Below are positions 34,827 through 42,912 of a stretch of DNA of 45,908 bases, one piece after another. The notes beneath the pieces are model-generated. The model ran no database searches, was not told where the DNA came from, and was given only the letters and a program-made list of their open reading frames with translations. How positions within the stretch are numbered: the first letter of the stretch is position 1; each line of letters begins with the position of its first letter. A program made the position numbers and the translations under genes. The DNA comes from Pseudomonadota bacterium (GTDB lineage: Bacteria > Verrucomicrobiota > Verrucomicrobiia > Limisphaerales > SXTU01), in the NCBI GenBank assembly GCA_009924135.1, contig RFSE01000026.1:1-45908 (forward strand). Reading direction: 5' to 3'.

Positions 34827-36338
34827 ATGAACCGACGTGCGTTGCTCGCCATGCTGCTCGCGGCCCCGGCGTGGCCGGCGCGGGCGGCGGGAATGGGCTA
34901 TGTCGCCTCCAAGGAAATCCCCCCCGTGGTGCCGCGCGAATTTCGCGGAGCGTGGGTCGCCTCGGTGGGGAACATTGACTGGCCTTCGCAGGCCGGTCTG
35001 AGCACGCAGCAGCAGCAGACCGAACTGCTGGCGTTGCTCGACAAGGCGGTCGCATTGCGGCTCAACGCGATCATCCTCCAGGTCCGCCCCGGCTGCGACG
35101 CACTGTATGCCTCGAAACTCGAGCCGTGGTCCGAGTATCTCACCGGCGTGATGGGGCGCGCACCCGAGCCGTATTACGACCCGCTTTCGTTTGCCGTGAC
35201 CGAAGCGCATCGGCGGGGCTTGGAATTGCATGCGTGGTTCAATCCTTTTCGCGCCCATCATCATTCGGCCAAAGGCCCGATTTCCCGCGATCACATCAGC
35301 AAAACGCGGCCCGAACTGGTCCGCCAGTATGGCAAGCTCCTCTGGCTTGATCCCGGCGAACCGCTGGTGCAGGCGCATTCCCTCCGCGTCATACAGGACG
35401 TGGTGCGCCGGTACGATGTGGATGGCGTGCATCTGGATGATTACTTCTACCCGTATCGCGAAAAGGACGCGGCGAAAAAGCCCATCGAATTCCCCGACGA
35501 ACCGAGCTGGCGGAAATACCAGAAAAGCGGCGGCAAGCTCGTGCGCGACGACTGGCGGCGCGACAATGTGAACCGCTTCGTACAACAGCTTTTTGCCACC
35601 GTAAAGGCCGAGAAGCCGTGGGTGAAGGTCGGCATCAGCCCCTTCGGCATCTGGAAGCCGGGCGTGCCGGCCGGCATCCGGGGGCTGGACGCCACGCAGG
35701 AGTTGTATGCGGATGCCTTGAAGTGGTTCCACTCCGGCTGGGTGGACTACCTCGCACCGCAACTTTACTGGAGCATTGATGCGCCGGAACAAAGCTTTCC
35801 CGTGCTGTTGAAATGGTGGGCCGGTCAGAACCCCGCTTCGCGTCACCTCTGGCCGGGCCTTTCGGCGGCCAACATCGGGCCGGGCCGCCGGGCCGAGGAA
35901 ATCGTGGAGCAGCTCAAACTCATCCGGGCCCAGCCCGGGGCCACCGGCAGCCTGCAGTGGAGCATCAAGCCCTTGCATCAAAACCGTGACGGCGTCGCTG
36001 ATAAGCTGTTGCGCCACGTCAACCAGATGCCCGCGCTGATCCCGGCTTCACCTTGGCTGGACAAAACCATTCCCGAGCGGCCACAAGTCGCCTTTGGTCA
36101 GGACGCCGCCCGCGTCGTGTCCGTCTTTCAGTGGGCCACCCCCAGCGGTACGATGCCGGGTTGGTGGCTCGTGCAGATGCGCACCAACGGCGTGTGGCAG
36201 ACAGAGCTGCTGCCGGGAGCCCAGTTGAACCGCAGCTTCCGCACGCCGACCGGCCCGCTTCCAGAAGTCATTGCCGTGACGGCGGTATCCCGGTGCGGCC
36301 AGACCAGCCAGCCGTTTGTGGCCCAGCGGATTGGGTGA
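34827..36338 (+). CDS. GH10-like (DUF187/GHL10) secreted glycoside hydrolase
   Basis: The product has 503 residues from ATG 34827; the frame opens 12 codons earlier but the signal peptide MNRRALLAMLLAAPAWPARA decides the start. The GHL10 TIM-barrel spans about 35-410: REFRGAWVASVGNIDWPS, NAIILQVRPGCDALYAS, GLELHAWFNPFRAHH, YDVDGVHLDDYFYPY, WVKVGISPFGIWKPG and WVDYLAPQLYWSIDAPEQ, ending with a Trp-rich GSLQWSIKPL. In E. coli the related YngK/DigH is a glycosyl hydrolase acting on denuded peptidoglycan. A C-terminal beta-rich domain of about 80 residues follows. Cell-wall glycan cleavage is the likely role, inferred by family. It is monocistronic and convergent with the next gene. Confidence 0.9.
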   Translation: MNRRALLAMLLAAPAWPARAAGMGYVASKEIPPVVPREFRGAWVASVGNIDWPSQAGLSTQQQQTELLALLDKAVALRLNAIILQVRPGCDALYASKLEPWSEYLTGVMGRAPEPYYDPLSFAVTEAHRRGLELHAWFNPFRAHHHSAKGPISRDHISKTRPELVRQYGKLLWLDPGEPLVQAHSLRVIQDVVRRYDVDGVHLDDYFYPYREKDAAKKPIEFPDEPSWRKYQKSGGKLVRDDWRRDNVNRFVQQLFATVKAEKPWVKVGISPFGIWKPGVPAGIRGLDATQELYADALKWFHSGWVDYLAPQLYWSIDAPEQSFPVLLKWWAGQNPASRHLWPGLSAANIGPGRRAEEIVEQLKLIRAQPGATGSLQWSIKPLHQNRDGVADKLLRHVNQMPALIPASPWLDKTIPERPQVAFGQDAARVVSVFQWATPSGTMPGWWLVQMRTNGVWQTELLPGAQLNRSFRTPTGPLPEVIAVTAVSRCGQTSQPFVAQRIG

Positions 36339-36363
36339 ACGAAGCAGGGCTTGAACGCGACTG

Positions 36364-38565
36364 CTAACTGACCGGTTTGGAATCGACCGGGGAATTCGGT
36401 TGCTGCGCGGCATCCGCTTTGGTCGGTGCGGGTGCTGTGGCTGGCGATTCCGGGGCGGCCTTTTCCAGCGATGAAAAGACCGGGCTGGGACGCCGGGCAT
36501 CCAGCACGCAACGGAAGCCGACAATGTCGATGCGGTGACCGGGGGAATTGAAGAGACGCGCTGAAGAAAGCAGGGTATGCGGCTTGGAACTGTGCCACGA
36601 AGCACCGCGTAGCACCTTGTAATCCTGGGTGTTGTCGTAGGCGTCCTGACACCATTCCCAGACGTTGCCGCCCAAGTCATGGAGCCCGTGACGGTTCGCG
36701 GGGAAACTGCCCACCGGGGAGGTGTAATCGAAATCATCCCGGCGAAGTTCACCATCATAATTGCCGACGTTCTTGGGTGGCGGCCAGTCCTTGCCCCAAG
36801 GATACACATCGCGGATTTTACCGTCGCGCTCTGCCGGCGTCGCCCCGGTCTCCTTGCCCAAGTCAACGGCGGCACTCCATTCCAGATCCGTGGGCAGGCG
36901 ATAACTGTCGCGTTCCCCGATCCGGCCGGCACGGAACTCTTTTTCCGTAAGCCATTTGCAGAAAGCCCGCGCATCGTCCCAACTGACATTGACGGCGGGG
37001 TGGCTGGGCTCCTGCCGGAACTTGGGCTGGATCCACTTCTGTTGGGTGGCCTGCGCGAACGCGGCGTAATCCAGAACGCGGGTGGGCCAGACGCTGAAAA
37101 GGACAGTGGCCCCCGGTACGGGCATGAAACGCATGCCCAGCGTGTTCGTATGCGTATCGCGATTCAGCTTTACGGCGATGACGCCGAGGTTGTTGCTCCG
37201 GCCAAAGTGCACCGTCACGGTACGCGTCAGCGGTTCGAAAAAACTGGTGTCCAGCGTCAGCTTGTAGGTGCCCGGAGCAATGCGGTCGCCCGCTCGGACG
37301 GTCGCACCGTTCAACCGGATGAAACACTTTTCCGGGTCTTCCACCTGCCGTCCATTGGCCTCCAACCGGAAGGTCACGGCCGTTCGCACCAGCAGCCGGC
37401 GGTGAACATTCCGGCCCAGTTTCACCAATGCGAATAAGCCGGCGATGGGGCCGATGACCGGCAACAGCTTGCGTGGGAAAACCGCCGTCAACACCCCCAG
37501 CAACACCAGGCTGCCCAGCTCCAGCAGCGCACGAGTCTGAGCTGCGTCACACCGCTGCCGCAGATCGTCACGCAAAGCATCCAACTGGGCGGTTAATTTT
37601 TTAAACAGCGAATGGCCTTCCCGGGCGAAATCCGAGCTCTTCCACGATTCGAGGCTGCCGTGGAACTTGACGAGGTAATCGTGGAACTGCTGGAGCCGTT
37701 CATCCTCTTCCCGCTGGCGCGGGGGCACCTCCCAGGGCTGGGCAAAGGGAGCTTTCCACGGAGCCTCAATGCGCTCGCGGTGCCGGATGAATTTGGCCTC
37801 GACCTCCTCAAGGTTCTTGCGCCAGCCCTCGATGACGTCGTTGACGTGCTGATAAGGCAGGTCGGCAAATACCAGTTTCAAGCTGGCAATCAATGCCGCC
37901 GCCCGCGCGAAGTCCCCTGCTTCCGCCAGCGCATGGGCTTGCTGAAGGATTTCAGCCTGCGCGGCATGCAACTCGATCAAATCGGCGCAAGCAGCCCGCA
38001 AGGTTTCCAAGTGAGTGACCACCTGGGCGTGCAGGGGGCCCTCGCCGTGGGGAAATTGACACAGCCCCGGACGGTCCGGCTGCATCAGCGTGGATTTTGG
38101 CCGCGCCAGCTTAGCGAAGGTCACCAGATCGGGCGACAGGTCGATGCCTGTGGGTTCGAGGGAGAGGTCCTTGTTCAGGAAGCCTGACGCCAGCCGGTGC
38201 TGGGTCTCGACCAGACCATTGAAGGCGGCGTCGGCGGCGACCTGGCATTCCTGAATCTGCGGCAGTTTCAAGGAGTGCTTCTTGGCCTCGATGATCTCCT
38301 TGCCGAGTTCGAGTTGTTCCTTCACGAACTTGGCAACGGGTTCCAGCAGCCGTTCGAGCCGGTCCAGTTCCTCGCCGACAAACACATCGGGGTCATAAGG
38401 AATGTCCCCGGCGGCGCGGTGCGTGCCAAGATACTCCGCCAGTTCGAACTGGAACTGCCGGTGCGCAAACATGTCCGACGTTTCCGTAAACGAGCGGCTC
38501 GATTCGCGGAGTTCCGCAGCGGTGGCCTGGAGGATGGCCAGTTTTCGGGTGAGGTCCAGGTTCAT
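36364..38565 (-). CDS. Coiled-coil membrane protein with PEGA-like and SUMF1-fold domains
   Basis: The protein has 733 residues. A long helical N-terminal part (1-330) with repeated charged heptads and acidic segments is followed by one or two transmembrane helices at about 345-385 (LLELGSLVLLGVLTAVF, VIGPIAGLFALVKLG). Then comes a small PEGA-like beta domain (FIRLNGATVRAGDRIAPGTYKLTL) and a SUMF1/formylglycine-generating-enzyme-fold domain at about 475-705 (HPAVNVSWDDARAFCKWLTE, YRLPTDLEWSAAVDLG, HGLHDLGGNVWEWCQDAY, VLRGASWHSS, GFRCVLDA). The two active-site Cys of true FGE are missing after RGASW, so it is probably a binding domain. The Pro/Ala tail is disordered. It overlaps the upstream 99-residue protein by 4 bp (ATGA), so they are coupled. 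Confidence 0.82.
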   Translation of the reverse strand: MNLDLTRKLAILQATAAELRESSRSFTETSDMFAHRQFQFELAEYLGTHRAAGDIPYDPDVFVGEELDRLERLLEPVAKFVKEQLELGKEIIEAKKHSLKLPQIQECQVAADAAFNGLVETQHRLASGFLNKDLSLEPTGIDLSPDLVTFAKLARPKSTLMQPDRPGLCQFPHGEGPLHAQVVTHLETLRAACADLIELHAAQAEILQQAHALAEAGDFARAAALIASLKLVFADLPYQHVNDVIEGWRKNLEEVEAKFIRHRERIEAPWKAPFAQPWEVPPRQREEDERLQQFHDYLVKFHGSLESWKSSDFAREGHSLFKKLTAQLDALRDDLRQRCDAAQTRALLELGSLVLLGVLTAVFPRKLLPVIGPIAGLFALVKLGRNVHRRLLVRTAVTFRLEANGRQVEDPEKCFIRLNGATVRAGDRIAPGTYKLTLDTSFFEPLTRTVTVHFGRSNNLGVIAVKLNRDTHTNTLGMRFMPVPGATVLFSVWPTRVLDYAAFAQATQQKWIQPKFRQEPSHPAVNVSWDDARAFCKWLTEKEFRAGRIGERDSYRLPTDLEWSAAVDLGKETGATPAERDGKIRDVYPWGKDWPPPKNVGNYDGELRRDDFDYTSPVGSFPANRHGLHDLGGNVWEWCQDAYDNTQDYKVLRGASWHSSKPHTLLSSARLFNSPGHRIDIVGFRCVLDARRPSPVFSSLEKAAPESPATAPAPTKADAAQQPNSPVDSKPVS

Positions 38566-38861
38566 CCGAATTGGCGTTTAAGCTGATGGAGCAAAGCCGA
38601 AGCCTCGGCCACGCTCTGCCGGGACTCATGCACCTGTTGTTCGCGTTGCAGCCGGGCGGCCAGTTCAGCTTCCTCCATGGCGGCACGGGCCTGTTCCAAG
38701 GCTGCCCGCTGGCGTTCCGTGGCCTGACGTTCCTCTTCCCAGTCTTCCAAGGCGCGCAACTGCCTCTGCTGCACTGACAAAAGCCAGCCGAGCAGAAAGA
38801 GCGCCATGACACCAAGAATGATGACGTACGCGCCCGCGTTGTCGTTGAGATGTTCCAGCAT
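38562..38861 (-). CDS. Small single-pass coiled-coil membrane protein
   Basis: The product has 99 residues from ATG 38861 (a TTG four codons upstream is possible). One helix at about 11-29 (AYVIILGVMALFLLGWLLSV) is followed by a highly charged coiled coil to the end (LEDWEEERQATERQRAALEQ, AARLQREQQVHESRQSVA). The ATGA overlap with the downstream 733-residue gene indicates translational coupling, and both proteins have membrane anchors with coils, suggesting a complex. The family is not recognised. Confidence 0.72.
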   Translation of the reverse strand: MLEHLNDNAGAYVIILGVMALFLLGWLLSVQQRQLRALEDWEEERQATERQRAALEQARAAMEEAELAARLQREQQVHESRQSVAEASALLHQLKRQFG

Positions 38862-38979
38862 GAAGCGGGTCAAGCAATCCTATAGCGCCGCGCGGTGGGG
38901 GGACAACCATCAAATACCGCGCCGTAACGGAAACGGACCACTTCGCTTGCCTGATCATCGCCCGGGATGGATTGCATGC

Positions 38980-38993
38980 GCCAGGATCCTGGC
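38980..38993. repeat. 14-bp perfect palindrome in a gene-free gap
   Basis: GCCAGGATCCTGGC is a perfect palindrome in the 235-bp gap 38862-39096 between two minus-strand genes. It may be a dyad operator for the coiled-coil/SUMF1 pair (119 bp upstream of its start) or chance. No gene is seen in the gap. Confidence 0.3.
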
Positions 38994-39096
38994 CTCCACG
39001 TCGGAGGGCGGGCTGCCTGGCCCGGGTGTTCGTCCGACAGTGCGGGGCAATAGCTCGCGCGGACAGGGCTCCCAGCGCTACGAAACTTCGGCCCGT

Positions 39097-39756
39097 TTAC
39101 TTGGGTGGTTGGATGGTAATACGCCCGGTGCCGTTGGTGCTGGCACTCACGCTGCCGCCACTGCTGCCAGCTGTGCTGCCGCTGGCGGATCCCCGGGCAC
39201 TCCCACCGGCCGTGGCCGAACCGCCGCTGCTGCTCTGGGCGCTGGAGGATTGGCCGGTGGAAACTCCTGGACCGGTGCGGGATTCAAAACCTCGTTTGTG
39301 TTGTTCCATGAGCTTGCGCTGCTCTTCAACTGTTTTTTGATGCTGCTTGAGGAACTGCTGCTGGTCCACCGCGCCGGTCCCGGTTTGCCTGGCCGCCCCC
39401 GGTACGTTCTCCCAAAGCAGCTTGTCCCCGTCAAACGCGGCGGCGTACTCGGTGCCGTTCACGGTGCTGCTGCGGGCCACGGTCTGCCCCTTGACGGGGC
39501 CAGCAAAGACCGGCTGCCCTTTCCAGGTAACCTTGGTCTGGCCATTGGCGGTTTGCACAGTCAGTCCGCCAGCGGACGAGGTGCTGCTGGAATTGGCCGA
39601 ACCACCGGAACCGGTTGCACTTGAGGATGTGGTGGTGCTCGATGAGGTCTTGGTTTCCTTCCGGACGCTGGTGGAGCTTTGGGCGGAGGCCGCACCGGTG
39701 CCGACCAGCACTATGCCAAAGGAAAGGATGCCCAGGAGGAAGAAGTTCTGTTTCAT
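39097..39756 (-). CDS. Secreted Ser/Gly-rich low-complexity protein
   Basis: The 219-residue product has a signal peptide (MKQNFFLLGILSFGIVLVGTGAASA). Ser/Thr/Gly-rich tracts flank the middle: residues 26-65 (KTSSSTTTSSSATGSGG) and 165-210 (SGGSATAGGSARGSASGS). A folded-looking core of about 65-160 contains LTVQTANGQTKVTWKGQPVFA, EYAAAFDGDKLLWENVPGA and a Gln-rich helix (QQQFLKQHQKTVEEQRKLMEQHK). The core resembles no family I can name. It is probably periplasmic or surface-exposed with flexible linkers; the GC-rich Ser codons match neighbouring genes. Confidence 0.68.
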   Translation of the reverse strand: MKQNFFLLGILSFGIVLVGTGAASAQSSTSVRKETKTSSSTTTSSSATGSGGSANSSSTSSAGGLTVQTANGQTKVTWKGQPVFAGPVKGQTVARSSTVNGTEYAAAFDGDKLLWENVPGAARQTGTGAVDQQQFLKQHQKTVEEQRKLMEQHKRGFESRTGPGVSTGQSSSAQSSSGGSATAGGSARGSASGSTAGSSGGSVSASTNGTGRITIQPPK

Positions 39757-40082
39757 AATCGTTCGCCACCTGCTGCTTTTATCCCGCCATGCACAGGAAC
39801 CCCGGGTGACGCCAGGTTGTTGGGGAGGTTTGATTGCGTTTCATGCAATGTGTTCAAAAATCCAGACCAGCCCGGGTTGCGATTGGGTAGAATGTTCTCG
39901 CGCAGCGGGAGATGCCAATGCCAATTACTGGCGCGGCAGTTTGAATGGAGGCGGTGACACTACGTTGCTGGTCACACTCGTTCTTTCCCCTAGACCTGCC
40001 CGCTCCCATGGACACCAAGGCAGACTGCATTCTCACCGCTTTCTGGTTGAGCGAATTCCGCAGCCCGTCTAGCGTTTGCGCC
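39757..40082. other. 326-bp divergent intergenic region
   Basis: It lies between the Ser-rich protein gene (minus) and the TolB-like gene (plus). The frame of the latter is open back to 39945, with another ATG at 40008, so part of this stretch could be coding if that start were used. No repeat, hairpin with T-run or RNA gene was recognised; promoters for both genes must lie here. Confidence 0.4.
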
Positions 40083-41180
40083 ATGCCTTTTTCGTCCTGC
40101 CTGCGCCCTGGGTTGAAAGCTGTTGCCGCCACTTTTCTGGGCCTGTGCCTCGGCACGCTGATGCCCGGCGGCACCGCCATCGCCGCCGACCCGCTCCGGC
40201 AGCAGTTGAGCAAGCTGCCCTTCAAGATCGCCTACGAGACCTACACGAACGACAACTGGGAAATCTTCGCCATGAACGCCGACGGCTCCGGCGTGGTGAA
40301 CCTCACCGCGACGCCCAACGTGCATGAGCATTACCCGCAGGTCTCGCCCGACGGCTCAAAAATCTGCTTCTCCGTGGACGAGGGCGACGGGCGCGACACC
40401 GTGCGCAGTCTTTGGGTGATGGACGCGGACGGTAAGAATCGCAAGAAGCTCGCCGATCACGCACGCGAGCCCTTCTGGGCTCCGGACGGCAAATCGGTCG
40501 GCTTCCTGCCCCAGGAGTTCCCAAAGTTCAACGTGGTGGATTACTACACCAAGGGCATGAGCTTCGTGGACCTCGCGACGGGCAAGATCGAGGAACACCC
40601 GAACAGCGCGAACCTGCATCACCTCTACAACCCCGGCTATTCGCCCAACGGCAAGTGGGTCGTCGCCACGGTCCACGCAGGCATGGGCGTCAGCCACGGC
40701 ATCATGTTGATCGAGCGGCATGGCAACAAGATCATCAATCTGAAGATCCCCGGCTGCCGGCCGTGCTTCAGTCCTGACGGCAAGCAGATCGCGTGGGGAC
40801 CGGGTGATCACGAGATCGCGACCGCGCCGATTGACACCGATGCCGCCGATCCGTCCGTGGGCGAACGCCGCGTGCAGATTAAGGACGACAAGCTCAAGAT
40901 TTACCACGTGGACTGGTCCCCTGACAGCCGGTTCCTCTCCATCAGCCGCGGCCCCAACGGCAAGGGCGACCCGAACAAGCCAGGCACCTTCCTGGCCGCC
41001 TGCGAGATTGTGGGCGTGCATGCAGCGGGCTGGAACCTTATCGCCGTCTCGGCCGAACGCGCCGGCGTGCTGGATCTGAACTCGGCGGACGAATCGCAGT
41101 TCGCCACACTCACTACGAACGGCGCGAGCAACAAGGAATCAGCCTGGTTTAAGGCCGGCCGGAAAGAGGGAGGAAAGTAA
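40083..41180 (+). CDS. TolB-like PD40 beta-propeller exported protein
   Basis: The product has 365 residues from ATG 40083, giving the signal MPFSSCLRPGLKAVAATFLG with cleavage near TAIAADP. In-frame ATG 40008 would add 25 residues and hide the signal. The blades show the WD40-like PD40 pattern of TolB: NWEIFAMNADGSGVVNLT, HYPQVSPDGSKICFSVDE, SLWVMDADGKNRKKLADHA, PFWAPDGKSVGFL, YNPGYSPNGKWVVATV, PCFSPDGKQIAWGPGD and VDWSPDSRFLSISRG. The likely role is a periplasmic binding propeller. It is followed by a SUMF1-fold lipoprotein gene, with a repeat element between them. Confidence 0.83.
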   Translation: MPFSSCLRPGLKAVAATFLGLCLGTLMPGGTAIAADPLRQQLSKLPFKIAYETYTNDNWEIFAMNADGSGVVNLTATPNVHEHYPQVSPDGSKICFSVDEGDGRDTVRSLWVMDADGKNRKKLADHAREPFWAPDGKSVGFLPQEFPKFNVVDYYTKGMSFVDLATGKIEEHPNSANLHHLYNPGYSPNGKWVVATVHAGMGVSHGIMLIERHGNKIINLKIPGCRPCFSPDGKQIAWGPGDHEIATAPIDTDAADPSVGERRVQIKDDKLKIYHVDWSPDSRFLSISRGPNGKGDPNKPGTFLAACEIVGVHAAGWNLIAVSAERAGVLDLNSADESQFATLTTNGASNKESAWFKAGRKEGGK

Positions 41181-41238
41181 GTGACTCTGGTCGCAAGGGA
41201 TAACGGGCGGCAAGCCATCTGCTGGCAACGCATTGCGA

Positions 41239-41435
41239 CTTCTCCCTTCGCGGAGCGAGGGGAAAAGGTGGCCGGAGGCCGGATGAGGGGTGAGGTAAGG
41301 CAAAAGGATAAAGGCAAAAGGCAAAAGTGCCGGTCCACGTCTGCCCCCCTTTTGCCTTTTGCCTTTTGCCTTTTACCTTCTTCCAACCCCTCACCCCGGC
41401 CCTCTCCCCTTGCTCCGCAAAGGGAGAGGGAGAAG
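41239..41435. repeat. Composite inverted-repeat element with heptamer arms
   Basis: This nested palindrome is about 197 bp long. The outer arms are CTTCTCCCTTCGCGGAGCGA (41239 on) and, at 41401-41435, CCCCTTGCTCCGCAAAGGGA and onward. The next layer is GGCCGGATGAGGGGTGAGG against CCCCTCACCCCGGCC. The innermost arms are 7-bp arrays: GGCAAAA-type units at 41297-41327 against CCTTTTG-type units at 41350-41380, four in tandem. The loop is about 22 bp. It lies between the TolB-like and SUMF1-lipoprotein genes, and the frame of the latter runs through it by chance. Confidence 0.88.
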
Positions 41436-41474
41436 CAAACTCTGCGCCTTTCGCCATCATTCGCTCCCCGACTT

Positions 41475-42410
41475 TTGCGGCGTGGCGCTCTTCGGTGCCT
41501 CGGTTTCTGCACAGGTCTGGGGCTGGCGGTTCTTCTCGCTGCTTGCGGGAAGACGGAACCCTCTAAGCCGACCGACGCCAAAAGTTCGCCCAACCCCGCC
41601 GCTGCCGGCCTGCCCGTCGAAGTCATCACCGCCTCCGGCGTCGCGATGGTGGCTTTGCCAGCCGGGGAATTCACCATGGGCAACGAGAAGGGCAATGAGG
41701 ACGAAACTCCGGCGCACAAAGTGAAGGTCAGCGCGTTTCTCATCGACCAGTTCGAGGTCACGCATGAGCTGTTCGCCAAAGCCCAGATGCCGAACCCTTC
41801 GCACTGGCAGGACAATCCCAAGAAACCCGTTGAGCGCGTGCGCTGGCGGGATGCGAAACAGTATTGCAACGAGCGTTCCCTGCTCGAAGGCCTCAAGCCC
41901 TGCTACAACGAAAAGACCGCCGATCTTGACTGCGACTTCACTGCGAACGGCTACCGCCTGCCCACAGAGGCCGAGTGGGAATACGCCTGTCGCGCGGGCG
42001 GCAGCGCCGATTTCGACTTCGGCGGACCGGACAAGCTGCGGCAGTTCGCGTGGTTCGCGGACAACGCGGATTCCAAAACGCACGTCGTGGGCGAGCGAAA
42101 GCCGAACCGCTGGGGCATCCACGATCTCTACGGCAACGTCGCCGAGTGGTGCGAGGACGTGTACGCGCCAACCTATTACAAGGAGAGTCCCGCCATCGAT
42201 CCGCTCGGTCCGCCCAGCCCCGGCAAAGACGTGAAGCGCGTGATGCGCGGCGGCTCTTGGAAGGCCAGCGCCGAGATGTGCCGCGCGTCGTTCCGGCAGG
42301 GCCAGAAGACCGGCGACACGGACGCGTGCTTCTTCACCGACTACTGCGGCTTCCGCTGCGTACGACGGGCCACGCCGGAGGAAGTGGCCAAAATGGTCCG
42401 ACCGAAGTGA
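41475..42410 (+). CDS. SUMF1-fold (formylglycine-generating-enzyme-like) lipoprotein
   Basis: The product has 311 residues if TTG 41475 is used. The open frame reaches back to GTG 41181, but that part translates the repeat element, and only the TTG start gives a normal lipoprotein signal (RRGALRCLGF, hydrophobic core, lipobox LAAC). After a Lys/Pro linker comes the FGE-sulfatase fold: MVALPAGEFTMGNEKGNEDE, HKVKVSAFLIDQFEVTHELF, VERVRWRDAKQYCNERS, NGYRLPTEAEWEYACRAGG, WGIHDLYGNVAEWCEDVY, RVMRGGSWKASAEMCRASFR and DYCGFRCVRR. Only one of the two catalytic Cys of true FGE is in place (MCRASF), so oxidase activity is doubtful. It may pair with the TolB-like protein upstream. Confidence 0.85.
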   Translation: MRRGALRCLGFCTGLGLAVLLAACGKTEPSKPTDAKSSPNPAAAGLPVEVITASGVAMVALPAGEFTMGNEKGNEDETPAHKVKVSAFLIDQFEVTHELFAKAQMPNPSHWQDNPKKPVERVRWRDAKQYCNERSLLEGLKPCYNEKTADLDCDFTANGYRLPTEAEWEYACRAGGSADFDFGGPDKLRQFAWFADNADSKTHVVGERKPNRWGIHDLYGNVAEWCEDVYAPTYYKESPAIDPLGPPSPGKDVKRVMRGGSWKASAEMCRASFRQGQKTGDTDACFFTDYCGFRCVRRATPEEVAKMVRPK

Positions 42411-42435
42411 ACGGTTCAGCAGATCAATCGGAGAC

Positions 42436-42816
42436 ATGAACGGCCCTGCCATAAATGCAAAGATGAGAAGGACAGGTGTTCTCCTGACATGGCTTACCTT
42501 AACCGCGCTGGTTGGCATCCTGTTCAGCGTCGGGCCGTACGTATTGTTGCTGTCGGGAAGGTCAGGGATTCCTCTGGGTCAGTTGACCAAGTGGATCATG
42601 GCTTGGAGTAATCTGAGCTTTCCCGTTTCCGTTTTCGCTTTGGCGGCGGAGGTGCTTGCCATCCTGGTCTTCCTGGCCGGCTTGTTCGTTTGGCGAAACG
42701 CAGTCTGGAGCAATCGCCAGTGGAAACTCTGTGCACGCGGCATCGGCTTCGCGGGCGTGTTGCTCGCATTCATTTGCTGGTTCCTAAATCGGGTTGCCGT
42801 TATGTCTGCCAAATGA
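42436..42816 (+). CDS. Small membrane protein, three predicted helices, unknown
   Basis: This 126-residue product is not recognised. Helices are at about 12-38 (TGVLLTWLTLTALVGILFSVGPYVLLL), 62-84 (FPVSVFALAAEVLAILVFLAGLF) and 97-118 (ARGIGFAGVLLAFICWFL). It starts at ATG 42436, 25 bp after the SUMF1-fold gene, so probably the same transcript. Its base composition is lower in GC than its neighbours, like the small gene at 22252. A 96-bp gap follows before the acyltransferase gene. Confidence 0.62.
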   Translation: MNGPAINAKMRRTGVLLTWLTLTALVGILFSVGPYVLLLSGRSGIPLGQLTKWIMAWSNLSFPVSVFALAAEVLAILVFLAGLFVWRNAVWSNRQWKLCARGIGFAGVLLAFICWFLNRVAVMSAK

Positions 42817-42912
42817 TGCCGTATTCACCTTCACTTTCACCAACGACCGGACGGCAAAACCGCTTGGTTACGAAGCCGCTGAAATTGATGCCACAGAGCT
42901 GAACGCACCGCC

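Noticed and set aside
34689..36017. 442-codon minus-strand frame over the GH10-like gene
   Set aside because: Shadow of a gene with clear GHL10 motifs.
36364..38565. Functional formylglycine-generating enzyme
   Set aside because: The SUMF1 fold is present but the catalytic Cys pair is absent.
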